Below the pieces are notes generated by a model, which was not told the DNA's origin, made no database searches, and saw only the letters and a program-made list of their open reading frames with translations. Of a stretch of 64,000 bases of DNA, positions 46,842-60,000 are shown piece after piece; position 1 is the stretch's first letter, and each line of letters begins with the position of its first letter. The DNA is taken from contig QVOM02000116.1 in assembly GCA_003586115.2 (NCBI GenBank), positions 41,006,197 to 41,070,196 on the forward strand, read 5' to 3'. A program made the translations under genes and the position numbers. This stretch comes from Salvator merianae. Taxonomy: Eukaryota > Chordata > Lepidosauria > Squamata > Teiidae.

Positions 46842-46990
46842 AGGCTTGAATCTCCACTAAGTCTAGGAAGATCACTGAGTGTACATGAGCCAGCCATTGG
46901 CTCTCAGGCTAACCTACCTCATTAGTGGTCTATGCTCTGTCCAATGCAGATAGAGCATGCCTAACAGGGAATGGGGCCTCTTTTGAACTG
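46842..46990 (+). repeat. MIR-like SINE, decayed
   Basis: 'GAATCTCCACTAAGTCTAGG', 'GAGCCAGCCATTGGCTCTCA' and 'GGCTAACCTACCTCATTAG' follow the core order of the SINE at 37380-37570. Confidence 0.4.
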
Positions 46991-47262
46991 TATGAGGATG
47001 TGGAAGAGAGTTGGACCCCTTGCTATACTGCTCTAGCAGCAAATGCAGAAAAATTCTTTTAAAAAGTCTTCTGGCAGATTAGCAGCTGCAGCATGCCTCC
47101 ATAATCCAGTTTCCAGGACCCATTTTGTTGGCGTGACTTGCTGAACCACCAAAATGGATCCCCCAGGGGCTCTGAGGCCAGATACTTTTCGTCCTGACCA
47201 TTGGAACCCTCAGAGCCAACACAAATGTATTCCAAATTTGAACAGCCTTGTTCTGGGACACT

Positions 47263-47813
47263 TGGGGCCTTTTTACACTTGGAACTAGAGAGCATTAGGG
47301 CGCTCACTAGTCAAGTGCCTCTGTACTTTGAGGAGGCCCTGGTGGTCAGGAGCAGACTAAAGCTGCTTCTGATTGCTACCTGATGTGGAACGCAAAATCA
47401 TGCTCCACAGTTGTACTGGGAGCAGCTGGACTGCTCCTGGTATAGTGCATTTACACCTGCTTCTGGGTGCAAACGCACAGTTGTGTGGCACTGCTATTAC
47501 TGCATGATCCTGTGGCGCAGCATTGTCAGTCGCCATGGCAGCAGTCGGAAGCTTCCTGGTTGCTGTCACAACACAGAATGACAGCAAGAAGCCAGCATTT
47601 GCACTGTGAATACTGGTATCCTGCTGGCTGCCTAAGACCTTGCAGTGTGGACAGTCTCCGCACTGTGAAGTGTATTCCACTATGGAATATTCACTGGCAA
47701 ACATTCCACAGTGGAAAGCCCTTGGACTACTGCAGCTGTTGGACTGTTCCAGCTGATCAAGTCCTTCAAGTCCTGCTGTGGAGCATTCCAGTAAAGGTAA
47801 GTGTGAGAAGACT
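47263..47813. repeat. Probable TIR-family element, copy A of a local duplication
   Basis: Left edge GGGCCTTTTTACACTTGG; right edge read inverted CTTCTCACACTTACC (47795-47809). The interior from 47285 to 47690 is repeated in diverged form at 47985-48415. The shared order includes GTCGCCATGGCAGCAG, GACAGTCTCCGCACTG and TGGGAGCAGCTGGACTGCTC. GC-rich compared with the surroundings. Confidence 0.5.
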
Positions 47814-47984
47814 GATGTATCTCTGGAGTTTGAAGTACAGCATGAAACCCAGGAAGGCTGGATTATGTAATCATGTTCCATCTTGAGTGCCTTGGACAAA
47901 AAGTGAAATATACCTATAGAAATTAGGTATTTGTAGGTATATACAAATTATATACACAAACATGAAAGGACTGTATGGACATTG

Positions 47985-48415
47985 GGCTAGCAAGTGTCAA
48001 GGATGCTTGCTAGTAAAGTGTTTCTGCACTTTGCAGAGACCCGAGAAGCTGGGAACGGGCTACAGCTGGGAACGGGCTACAGTCACTCCCAATCACAACT
48101 AGTTGCAGAGCACTAATCTCTGCTCCATAGCCTTACTGGGAGCTGGTGTCCAGCTTCCTGTAAAGTGAGTTCGCACTTACCTGGCAGCGTAGTGATTGGG
48201 CCAGTGCGATCAACTCATTGCACCTGCACACAGCTGCACACTGCACAGCCCTGCCAGTCACCATGGCAGCAGCTGGACCCTTCCCAGCTGCTCTCATGGT
48301 CAGGATCAGGCAAGGCTACTGGTATTCGCACAGCAAATGCTGGTAGCCTGCTTCAGGTAAGTAACTAGGGTCCTGCAGTGCAGACAGTGTCCATGCTGCA
48401 TGGTCAATTCCACCT
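47985..48415. repeat. Copy B of the local duplication, with 17-bp tandem doublet
   Basis: Aligned by shared words with 47285-47690 (GTCACCATGGCAGCAG, GACAGTGTCCATGCTG, ACTGGGAGCTGGTGTCCAGC). Two exact 17-bp units, AGCTGGGAACGGGCTAC, lie at 48047-48080; this doublet is absent from copy A. Confidence 0.6.
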
Positions 48416-48822
48416 TAGAACAGAATAATTCTTTTAATCTAAGGAAGCAAGGCCATTATTAGCAAACCAACAGTCAAATTTTCCATCATTAAGCATCTAA
48501 GAAGCCTCCTCCACTCCACACAGAAGTAAATTCTGCAACTTGGAATTCAGTTTGTGGAAGGCTGTATCATTCAGATAAAATAATTACCAGGAACAATCTC
48601 TTAGGTGCGGCCAAAAAAATTATCTGGATTGTAACCTGAAAATAAAGAATCTGCTACACCTTGAATTTGGTGGTTGCATGTAGTATTTCTTTCCCAGACT
48701 ATTACAGAACACCTGGCTCTCAATTACTTTTTAAAAAATAGTTTTCTCACACGTTTCTGCTTTGCACCATAGATTAATAGAGATACATTTTTCTCACAAT
48801 TAAACTGTATTTCCTGACACTT

Positions 48823-48839
48823 TTTTTTTTTTTTTTTTT
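48823..48839. repeat. Poly-T run
   Basis: A T17-18 run ending at a G near 48840. No retrogene is attached on either side. Confidence 0.9.
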
Positions 48840-51039
48840 GAAAACAGGCCTCCAGGCTGACCTCCTGTGGTGTACTTACTCCTACTCATTAATTAGTTTA
48901 AGTAAAGATTTAAATAACACTGTTCACACACTCACTTATAATGTAATCTAATTCAGAGCTTTACAGTGGCTCATCGAAGACACAGCAGTTTTATTCAATT
49001 ACACAATTACAGGCGCATACACACACAGCTTTCTCCCATTGTGCACTTAATACAGGACCATAACCTATAAAACTATTTATAAATAATAATACCGTGACAT
49101 GTTAAACCTGTTTTCAAAAACATATATATCTAGTCAACTGTTTTCACAATACAACATATTAATATTGGCTTAATTGCAACATGGAACAATTGCAACCAGA
49201 AAACACTTTACAGCGTGTAGAGAAAAAGAGAAGAGAAAATATCACTGTTGATTTTTTTTTCCACGGGTATTTATTCTGCTTTGACTGTTAAATTATAACC
49301 TAGGTATTCTTCTATACATCAAACAGGTATACAGAATAATGTTGGTTCTCTCTGTATTCATGTGTATTACTGACCAGTGACAAATTGGAAGGGGAAGGTT
49401 TGACCTATTTTTCAATCCCCCAAAGTAATCACATCAAGGTTAAAAGCACTCAGCCACCTTAATCAGGGAAGATGGTAGCTGCTGTGTGCTTTCAGCAGTA
49501 TGAACAAAATGGATTTCCTTATCCCATAATTAAAGTAGCATAATGGTCTTTCTATATAGCGTAGCATGCTATGACCAAGAATATCTTGGGCAGGAAAGAT
49601 CTGGAAGTCATCTTTTGTCACTATTTATTGCTTTAGGACACATTCAACCCTACTCTCTCTTCTCCAAAAGAGAGTAAATTGAGTGGTTGACAAAATATCA
49701 GGACTAGCATCAACAAATAATGATGAGGAGTCAGCAAACATTTGAAACAGTCTCTTGCTGTCATAAGAGAGCTCCCTCTCTGTGCAAGCTGGACTGCATT
49801 TACTAGGCTCCTAGAAGGGTAGCCGGATGGTGCCACTCATCAGTCCCCAACTAAATTGCCAGAGCTGCAGGGGAGGGGCAAACAGCAACAGGTGTGATAC
49901 AGTTTGCAATGAAATTGCAAAACTGCATTAGGATTACTGCTACTTCACCGTTTTCCTACAAATTCCAGAAGCTGAGATAGGAGGCAGGTGAACAGCAGGT
50001 AAGAGTCAATACAAGCAGTGAACCCTCTGATAATATTGAGGGGCTGTTCTGAATACCTCAAAAGAACCCTTTGCACATGTCTAATCATCATCATTATCAT
50101 CATCCATAATGAACTCATAATCCTAACCACCAGACATACTGGTAGGTAGAAAAGATGAAGCAGGTATTACATGCTACCTTCCATCTGAGATCCACAGGAT
50201 ATCCTCTGGTGGGGCTAAGAAATATGATGGCAACAACCTGAGTCTTGTATCTCTATCCCTGCACATCTGATATCATTAAACTTCCTCAATGGTTTCAGTT
50301 CCTAATTGTAGGTAACATTAATATTATACATAGCTTTTAAAATCAGGATATACAGAAAAACATAAAATTGGTCAAAGTCAGTTCCCCTTTAAACTGACTT
50401 AGATGGAATCACACATCCCTAGTCCTGATTAAAATAATATCCATCTTACAAGTGTTTGAAATGATGTTCTCCTCAGACTTCTAGGCATTTTTCGAAACAC
50501 AGATCCAGCTAGATAAGAAATATAAATAGCATAAAATGGGCAATGATTAAAGCTATACTATAGATTTGTATGCTAAATTGAACATTGTTCATTGATATAC
50601 ACCTTTTCACCTAAATATAAAATAACAGGATTTGCCTACTAGCTAGATTCTAAATAAAAAAAAGTACTGATGACCTGTGGAAAACAGCACCCATGACTGT
50701 ATCCAAAAACACCCAGAACAGCAGGGTGCCCCTGTTTTGGTTCATTCTGGGGGTCTGCCCCATACTACAAACCCAATTTCCACATATATGAGATTCAGAA
50801 ATTGTGAGAAGGATTAAGCAGAGCTCCACAATAACATTCAGGAAGGTGTTTTGTTTTTAATAACATAAGCAAATGTTGATGATTTCACATATTGAAAAAA
50901 GGAAATAAGACACAAAAGTGTAAAAACAATCGTTCTCCAGTGCATTTCTTCTGAATAATGTATTTAGAATACAATCCTAAGTACGTCCACCAAATACATG
51001 ACCAATGGTAATATTTAAATATATTAAATATGCTTTAAG
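48840..51039. other. Non-coding stretch, nothing recognised
   Basis: AT-rich; only short simple repeats (ATCATC near 50085-50105). Confidence 0.4.
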
Positions 51040-51125
51040 AATACTTTATATATTTTATCTTTTTTTTGTTGTGACTCACCCTTTTTGGTGAAGGGTGGAA
51101 TATAAATTCTTAAATAAATAAAATA
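51040..51125 (+). repeat. L2-like LINE 3' tail
   Basis: 'TTGTTGTGACTCACCC', 'GGTGAAGGGTGGAATATAAA' and a TAAATAAATAAA tail. Confidence 0.6.
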
Positions 51126-53084
51126 AAAAATAATTGCAGCGATGCATACTTTCAGGAAATTGAGATTGGGACAGCAGGCACCAGTATTAACTATTTTTAG
51201 TTAAAGCTAAGAGATTCTAACTCTAATGAAGAGTACATTTTTATTTCACATCAAGTCAGTGAAAGCTGGATGAGTAGAACTACTTGAAGTCTAAATAATG
51301 TTTTGAGGAAACTTGGGCAAGACTTTCATCAGCAAACTTTTAAAAGGGAACGCTAGCTCACTCTAGTGAACAAGAGTAGTCACATCAGCTTTTGTGAAGT
51401 TCAGTATGAAATAGTCCCCTATTTGTGTAGTTTCATTACAATAATAGTTTGGAAAGCAGAGGTTTGTTCACTAGTATCTCCCTGGAGAAAGTTAACAGCA
51501 AACCACTTTTACACCCGCGTTTGTCTCCAACTCATGTAGCAATGGCTAGGAGAATTGTAAGGACAGAATGCAAGAGCAACTCTGAAGAAGAAACAAGTGA
51601 AGTTATCAGAAACACAGTCATGGAAATACTATATGCATAAGGTACATTGCATACTTGAAATGTTAAGAAAAGGGGACACCCATTTACCCACCCAGGTCAA
51701 CTTGTTTGCTTCACAGCCCTTTACTAAGACCAAGTATAGCTAAATAAGGGGTCAGAAAGTGGTACAAACCTAAACCCATTGCAGGATAAGTTATTGCTTA
51801 TAATTATATACCATGACAGATACACTGCATATTTTCAATAGATGAAAATTATTTGCATAATTTAGTTTTACACTACACGGTGGTTTGTGGGAACCAAACA
51901 ACAGTGGTGAACAAGGAATGACTGTACTGATACCTACTGTTAGCCTAAGGCCAATATGCAGTCCAAGGTTTACAATATAGTATAAAAAATCATAAGAACC
52001 TTTTGTGAGGTTCCAACTAATCTTTAGTGTGAAAGGCCACGGTAAACTGCAAAGAATGGGAAGTTTCCTTAGCAAGGTGTGTTTTTCCTGCCCATTTGTG
52101 AACATCTTGCACATGTCCTCTCCCCCCTCTTTCTCTTTCCCAATGGGGTTTGAGTATTTGATAAGCCCCTAGCTTGGAATTTTGAACATAAATTTATGTA
52201 TATTTTTGTGAGGATACTATTTGAAGACCTACTAAATTAAGCAGCGTACCTGTACAAACTTTGTCCATAGAATTATGCAAAATATTAATAGTTTTCATAT
52301 GTTCAAAGAGGATGCATCCTAAGAGGTTGTTTAAAGAGGATACTATTGCATCCTAATAAAAAATGTCATCGAACCTTAAAATAAGGCACAGGTTTAATCT
52401 AACGAAACTTTCAGATGTACAGAAACCATACCCACAACTGAAAGTCTGTTTTGTGCTATTTGCAAACCAAAGGTGGATACTTCCCTCCCATCTATATTAC
52501 AACAGACAATATCCAGGCTTGTGGCCATTCACTTGGGACTGGCATGAGCTGGGGAATTTTCACCCAACAGGTGTAATGTTAGCTGAAGTACTGCCAAGGG
52601 TACATCCCTTGGGCTCAGCAGGAAGAGATTCTATGGACTTCAACCCTCCTGCCTCTGTTTTGCAGGAGTTCTTGGCATCTCTCATCACAGTTGCCCAAAG
52701 CCATAAAAGCTGCAGTGTTTGGGTAACAGGCAGATGGAGCTGAGCTGCTATAGTTACATGGTACTAGGCAGAATTTGATGTCAGTGATAAGCTCTTGGTG
52801 GGAACCTGGAGACTTTAAGTATGAATTTTATGAACTACTTGCTTGTTAGTCTGCAATTGTGTTTGGCCCTAGACTATTGGAATAAATCAAAGCAGCATTA
52901 AGCTGCTGGTCTGTTTTGTGAGTGACTGGCTGAATATAACAACAGGCCCAAAATTACATGGCACCATATGATGCTGTCATCACACGGCACGGTAACACCT
53001 GGCTGAGCTTTATGGGCCTGGAGAAGGCTGAAGAGTTTGAAGAGCATATTCCTAGTCTTCAGCCTTAGAAACTGGTGAATAGCT
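51126..53084. other. Non-coding stretch, nothing recognised
   Basis: No repeat or exon supported. 52,560-52,740 is GC-richer, with an open frame of 126 codons from 52363, without a recognised domain. Confidence 0.35.
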
Positions 53085-53270
53085 AGACTTGTACTTCGGA
53101 GACCAGAATGCAAAACTCTGCTCAGATGTGAAAGCTTATGAAGTTATCTTGAGCCAACCATTCTCTCTTAGCCTAACCTATCTCACAGAGCTGTATGAGA
53201 ATAAATTGGACAGGAAGAGAATATTATTCCCACTCTGGAGTTCTTTGATAAAATGGTATAATATTGGACA
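53085..53270 (+). repeat. MIR-like SINE, decayed
   Basis: 'TTCTCTCTTAGCCTAACCTA', 'TCTCACAGAGCTGTATGAGA' and 'AATAAATTGGACAGGAAGAG' correspond to the 'CTCAGCCTAACCTACCTCAC' core and 'GTTGTGAGGATAAAATGG' 3' part of the squamate MIR-like SINE. The head is eroded. Confidence 0.5.
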
Positions 53271-53780
53271 AATTTTCAGTTATAGCCCAAACCATTCACT
53301 ACTTCAGTGTGTCTATTTCTAAATATTTTCCCCATAGTGATAGAAAGGGTGGTTATAATTTTTAATATGTTATATTACATTATTGCTTTCTGTCTTGACA
53401 GCTCCACTAGCCCGTAATGAGTAGCTTTTCAGAGGCAGGGAAGCATCTGTAGTAATGCAGGCTTAAGTGTGGTAGAGAAACAAAACCCATACTCATCAGC
53501 ATTTAGCAAAATGTTTGCAAGACTTTTTTATAGTATGTTAATGTATACTAGTATGATGTCATTAACTCAAAGATAATTATAGTAGCTTCCATTGCATAAA
53601 CCACAGACAATATTTTTGAAATCTGTTTGAAGCTAAAGAAAATCATAACCATGAGGGTTTCTTAATGCTAAATTAAGCATTATGCACTCAACCTTTATTT
53701 TAACACTAATCTACTAGCATGTTTCCTAAAAATCCGCTAGGCTTTTCAAAAACACAAGATAAATCATCACACATTTTAAT

Positions 53781-53915
53781 CAGAGATGAGTAACCTGTGG
53801 CCCTCCAGATGTGACAGAACTACAATTCTGTCATCCATGACCACTGGTTTTGCTACTTGGAGCTGATGGAAGTAAAGTCAAACAACATCTGGAAGTCTAT
53901 AGATTTCTCACACTG
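53781..53915. mobile_element. hAT-like palindromic MITE
   Basis: 135 bp. Left end CAGAGATGAGTAACCTGTGG then CCCTCCAGATGT; right end read inverted CAGTGTGAGAAATCTATAGA then CTTCCAGATGTTGTT. The 8 bp at each side (ATTTTAAT and ATTAAAAT) agree in 6 of 8 positions, as for a decayed hAT 8-bp duplication. The inner arms 'CTACAATTCTGTCATCCATG' are the 'actacaactcccatcat' part of this widespread family. Confidence 0.6.
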
Positions 53916-54579
53916 ATTAAAATCCTATGAGCTTTTACAAACAGCCCAAATAGCTTTCCTTGAAGCATGCAATTTACATGTAAATTAAGTTCAAATATGA
54001 CATAGATTATTACATTTGGAGTTCAAAATTTTAATCAGCTGATTAAGATGAGTAAATAAAAATGAAAAAGTTCTAATAAATCTTAACGCAGCAACAGTTA
54101 ATCTCGAATGTTAACATATTAGAGAACACTGCTATCACACAGTGACAGATGAGAAGAATATTATCTCTAAAACAATATAAACCTGTACTATTGGGAAGCA
54201 TTTTACAAGCAGTAGCAAATGCACATAAATATGTCATCCTCCAAAAACTGACTCTGGATGCTTGCTCCCTGAGTCCACAGGACATGGAATGGATCCAAGG
54301 TTCTGTCAATACTATTTCAATGAAAAAAGCAGCAGTTCTTACAAAAACCAGCATCAATGGCTTCACATGGAACTGGAGTTCTTACTTTGACCTCTTTTCC
54401 CCTTCCCAAAAACCCTGGTGTCAAAGGTCTTTTAGCAAACTTTATTACAGGAAGTTGTACTAGTGCTAACCAAAGAAAGACTTTGTTGCAAAGAATATCA
54501 AACGAATTACCTCTGGCATTTCTATTCTTACACAGCCTCCCATCCCCTTTCAGGCACTTTTCCTGTTGGTTTTAGGCAG

Positions 54580-54672
54580 TTCATTTTAATTATAATTTTT
54601 ATTAGTTTCATTGTGACCCACACTGAGACCCTTGCGTATAAAGCAGGATAGAAATGCAAATAAATAAATAAA
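54580..54672 (+). repeat. L2-like LINE 3' tail
   Basis: 'TCATTGTGACCCACACTGAG', 'TATAAAGCAGGATAGAAATG' and an AAATAAATAAATAA tail. Confidence 0.6.
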
Positions 54673-56394
54673 TCCACTCATAGATCACTTCTGCCCAGAC
54701 AACAGGCTGCGTATAGAAACTATTTGTCATGGAACCTTGATCTCGTTCACCTTCAGCTAAATCTCTCAGTTTACTGGTACATCTGCAAATTAGTTACATT
54801 TTGTTCCCTGTTTAACTGCAGCCTGCCAGGCCAATTGTTCCAGACCTCAAGAGCTGTCAGCCAACAGTCCGAATCTTATTGTTCTCTTAATAATAGTGCA
54901 CCATGGAAACCCCAATAAAAGGAGCCTGAGGGTTTCGAAAGTTCACTCATTCCTCATATTATGCAGTGGTTTCGTTCCAGCAAATTGCCATGCTATACAA
55001 AACCAAAATTGCCACCCATTGAAAATGAGAAGGTAGGGGAATCATGGTGACCAGTCACTCTGGACCATCCATGCCAACCAATGAATAATCACTTAGATCA
55101 GTTCCAAGATCTAGATTATCCATGGAAGCCACTGGATAAGCGTGTTCCAATTAGCTGCCATTAAAAACATGGCACCCTGAGTATCCAGATTACTCACAGA
55201 AGTTGACTGGTAACATCACTGGGATCAACCACTAAGAGACCCAGAAGAACAGGGGCCCAGAATATCTATGCAAGTTAAAGGACAAGCATGTTGAACCACT
55301 AGAAAACCATGAAATCATGGGGGTCATGCCTGACCTTGCAAGTCAACAAACAAATATGCTGGGATAAGAAAAGACACAGGGGTTGAGATCTGACCATTTG
55401 AGTCCATGGATGATCATGCTCCAGTCAACTGCTAGGGGGCTTGTGGCAGCAAGGGGGCAGACACCCTGTGACAGTTGTGAATAACTGTGTTCTGATAGCT
55501 AAGACAACCAGGTATTACACAAACTGCATATGAGCAAAACCATGTGCACAAACCCTATATTATACAAGAGATAACTATGCATTTGTCCATACTAACATGA
55601 AGCTTACATAAACTTAAATATGCCACTCAGTTGGGACAGACTCCAGGGTAATTTATTGGTAACAGTGCAGAAATAATTTGCCATTGCCATCTTTCCTGAT
55701 ATTTTTAATTTCCCAGTCCAACTTACAGCACTTTGTATTTTCAGAAAATCTCTAAATATTAAACGGACTATGTCAGTAAAGATCAGTACATGCAATCTAA
55801 GGGTACACAGATGCCAGCAATTTCATTTCTTCAGATTATTCTAGCACTGATCCAGTCCACATATTATATTTAAACTGTGAAATTACACACTTCACTTATT
55901 ACAGCACATAAACAATTTTAATAAATATTGTTGGCACCATCTAATATTCTATAAAAACCAAGCAAAATTGAATAGTTACCCTTAAGCAACATCTTCCTTC
56001 TAAACAATAAGTGTTATCAGAAACTAAAACAGGGTGAGAGCAACCTAACATAAAAAATATTATTTTCTGTTTTAATAAGTAAGGTTTGTAAATGAAATAT
56101 TATTCAGTAAGTAGGACATACTGGTCTTTTCAACAAGTAGAAGGGCCTTATCCCTCTCTCCTAAGCATAAATAAATATACAGTTTAGTCCAGCCTACAAG
56201 ATCTCATACTGGCTGAAAATGTAAGTTACTATTCGTGGCAACCCGTAGCTTTCTGATCTAGACAGTTGCAGGTGTGGGCCAGACAAAGACAGGCTGTGAA
56301 AACACACACCACCCTTCAGTGGGCCTTTCATCAGAACAGTGCACACCTCTGCAGCCAACATTAACTCAAGCCTGCAAACAGCCAAAATGGTAAA
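54673..56394. other. Non-coding stretch, nothing recognised
   Basis: AT-rich; no gene or repeat family recognised. Confidence 0.4.
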
Positions 56395-56570
56395 CCGTGG
56401 CCAGCCACTGGTTACTATATATCATTGTTACATGTCACTGATTTGGAGCTGGAGACTCCATGGACACATCCAAGCAGAAGTCTTGGCAGATACAGAAGTG
56501 ATTTGCCACTACCTTAATCTGAAGAGATGCCAAGGTTTGAACCTGTAAGCTTCTGCTTTCCAGGCAGGTA
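56395..56570 (-). mobile_element. tRNA-derived SINE, antisense
   Basis: On plus: 'GCAGATACAGAAGTGATTTG' and 'CCACTACCTTAATCTGAAG' (core), then GGTTTGAACCTGTAAGCTTC. Its inverted strand gives the head 'TGCCTGGAAAGCAGAAGC' and the B-box-like GGTTCAAACC. Same core as at 5418 and 16069. Confidence 0.6.
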
Positions 56571-56702
56571 AATGAAAGAAGAAACCACCTCATAAGAATC
56601 TAAGAAATGCCCTCCTGCATCATAACCGTTTAAGTCCAGCAGTCTGATCTCACAGTTGCCAGCCAGCTGTACAGGAAAGGCCAACAGCAGGATATGACCA
56701 TA

Positions 56703-57036
56703 CTAGGGATGCACAAATTTCAATTCAGATTCTAAAATTCGTACAAAATTTCATTTTTACAAATTTTTGCATCAATTTTTTCACAGTTGTCAATGGAATA
56801 CAAAAAAAAAACTTATTCTTTTGCAAACATGAAATTTGCCAAATTTTCGCAATTTTTGCTGTGTTTAAAACATGAAAATGGCATTTTAATGGGAAAACAT
56901 TGCAAAAAAAACACAAAAACGAATGCAAAAAAGGCATTTTTCAACACAAAATTCCCTACAGATTTTCGTTCAAAAATGAATTGAAAATAATAATAATTAT
57001 TGTTGTTGATGTTGTTGTTGTTGTGCACATCCCTAG
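56703..57036. mobile_element. Fold-back DNA element, CTAGGGATGTGCA family (copy 3)
   Basis: Best-preserved copy. Left end CTAGGGATGCACAAATTTC; right end read inverted CTAGGGATGTGCACAACAAC. The interior has repeated A- and T-runs with TTTTCGCAATTTTTGC. A TTG-type simple repeat adjoins the right end (56999-57022). Confidence 0.65.
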
Positions 57037-57039
57037 AGC

Positions 57040-60000
57040 ATGTAGCTTCCTCTGCTTGCAGTCTCCCAACAGGCAAACCATCTCCAACTGCCATCAAGAC
57101 TAACAGCCATTGATGAACTGGTCCAAAGCCTTTCTGAAATGATCCAAGCTGGTAGTATTCTAATCTGATGTTAAAACATCCTTTATACATAGTAAGAATA
57201 TTTGAGACACAAATATTTTTCATTAGATTGGCTTTTACTGACAAAGGAAAGAAACTGAAGTTTACTATTGCTTTTCTCTAACAGTATTCAAGAACAGCAG
57301 AGAAACAAACCAAATTATGCTTCATTTCTAAGGCTCTGAATTTGCCTCTCACACACTTCTTGGATTAGGATTTTTAGTGACAGCTACTGGCATATCTGTT
57401 ATTACAGACTGCAAGCTGTATGCAGCTGTGTAAGCATGTTAATCAAAGGCACTTATTTAGAAAGCCGAGAGAGGTTATAATTTGCATTCCAAAAAAGGGT
57501 ATAAGGTAAACATACACAAACAAAACTTAAAGACTTCTACCCTTAGCATGTTCTTTATAATGATATGAAGTTCACCATTTCCAAATGTTTGTTCCTACAT
57601 CTAATTAATGGGAATAAAAGGAAAACTGGGTTGAGATATAATACTCTCGCTAAAACAACTTGCAATCAATTAACACTGTCAGCAGTTAAACTCAATTTTC
57701 TCCCCTGCATGTGGAGGTGAATACACAGAACAGATTGATAATTCCCATAGAGAGGGTGGCTAAGTGTTTCTAAGCAACCTTGCTCCATCATCTTCTGTGA
57801 CAGAAGCAAGAGAATGGAGTTGGAACTGCAGCCTGACGGAGCTGTGAATACTAATGAAGAACTTAAAGGAATATTGTTTGAAATGGACTTCGGACCTTCT
57901 TTATATACTATATGAAAATAGTCAAGAAAACGTGAACTTTTAGTTTCACATCTTCAAATGTTATGACATTTGTTTCTAAGTATTTGCCTGAGAGCCCCTG
58001 TGAGCCCAATGAACATGTACTAGAATGTTTCTCTAGACCTTCCTTTATAGTTGTTGATAGACTGTTCCTTATGCCCTGCAGAATCCATAAAACACTAGAT
58101 TTCTAAGTGGATGTGTGATGGTTGCAAAGTCACAGCACACAAACCTGGCACAAAATCACTAAAGGACCTAAGGCACACCACTGCAGCCTTTCTCAGCTTC
58201 AGTTCCCATTTACACCATGGAGAAGTATGGTAACATTCTAAGGGTTACAATTAGATAACGCACGTGAAGAGTTTTGAACACTTAAAATAACCATGCTAAG
58301 AATTATGCATACAAGGTCTTGAAATCACTGTGCTAAGAATTATTCGTAAAGTGATTTTAGAGATTTGATGATGTAAAAGCTCTTTAAAGGCAACCACTGC
58401 CAGTTAACTAAATCTGTGCCTTATCTCTTCCCCCAGCACTCCAAGTTACCACACCTTGCTTTTAAAACAAATGCTAGGAAGGGTGAGGTCCATTTTCATT
58501 CTGAATTTAGAGATAAAGGTCCCTGGGTTTGCCACTGCCTTCCTCCAGGATATTCTGCAACTAGCTTACAATGCCAGATACCCCCAGCTGGTTTCCCATT
58601 GAAGTCTAAGCAGGGTATGGTTTTGCTTATTGTCTGGACTCAGACAAGAGCAGTTAGGGTAACTGATGTCATAGAATATATATGACATCCAAACTTCCTT
58701 GATTCCTTAAGGATTTAAGAAATTAAATCTCCAGAAGAGGAAAATATTTTAAAATCCATGTTTTTTTAATGTATCTATTTATTTGGGTTCTTGTCATTTG
58801 CATGATTATATAGTGAAGAGGGAAAAGGCAAGCCTGCATATATGGATCCAGTACTCAAAGCGCTTAGCACAACATTGTGAAGTCTCTTCTTGCTACATGA
58901 CCACTGCAAATGAAACCCCATCATAAAGTCCCAGTGCTGCTCCCTAATGGCAGGTGCCTCAACACCACATAACAGAAAGTATCAAAGCAAAAACAGGCAT
59001 CTTCACCCTCCTCCTTCACGTACTGCGTAAGCCTAGCAATGAAATTATGAGACCTCGTAATTATCAATGTTATTTTGTGTACAGAGTCCACAAAGCTTGA
59101 CTGGTACAGATGGAGGAGTTGCAAGCTTCAAAACTCTTCTTTGTCATTCCATTCAGTGTAGAACCAGTAAAGACTGTCCAGCACCTTGTGATCTGCAGAA
59201 AAACCCTTTGTGGCCCTCAAGCTGCACTCTGAGCAACCGTTCTTCCACTGAATAAAGCAACCAAGTCAAAAATAATAAACAAGCTTCATCTAGAACTAGA
59301 GTGAAACTTAAAAGAATTCAAACCAAAACAGAAGCCTCTCTTTGCAATCAAGAACTTATTGCTTAAGGAAACACAAATACCATCAAGGTGAGCAATATAA
59401 ACCTTTTCTTTGCCTTTGATGGAGACGTGACCTCAGAGCCAAACAATTGCTCAGTCCACCCTTTCCAGATCATCTTCCAAAGCAGTTTCATCCTGTAAAG
59501 ATGATGTCTTGATGATGTCCTAGCAATTTTTAGTAAGCATAATTTCCAATCAGAAATATATTAGGCTATCCAGAATTCCCTCGAGTTGGTTTTGTTTCCA
59601 AAGGGAAGCTTTAAATGCACCTTTGGTCAAAGGTCCCCTTGTAGGTCAACCCCCTGCCATGTACAAAGAAAGCACAAATGAGAATGTAAATCTTTACTGT
59701 TATTATGAAACTGAAGTAGATCCATGCAAAATTATTAGTGTTGAGATATTATTCATTGCCACATTATGCAAGACTGCTCTCTAGAACCCCAGAAGCTCTT
59801 AAGGGCCATTATCACTCCATCTGATCTAAAACCGTGTCCATAAATAAACCCATGTTAGTATACAAACAGGTGATTTCAAAAAACAAACTTTATACATCCA
59901 CGAGAAACCTTTTAAAAAAAAGATCAAAATCTAAACTTCTGCAGTAATGCTGCCAAAGAAAAAAGTTTCTGTGGCCATACTTGAAGAACTTCAAATCAAG

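Noticed and set aside
47357..47899. 180-codon minus-strand open frame
   Set aside because: Lies wholly inside the GC-rich TIR-type repeat; the second copy at 47985-48415 does not keep the frame.
48823..48839. Poly-T run as the tail of a processed pseudogene
   Set aside because: No coding remnant or target duplication was found on either side.
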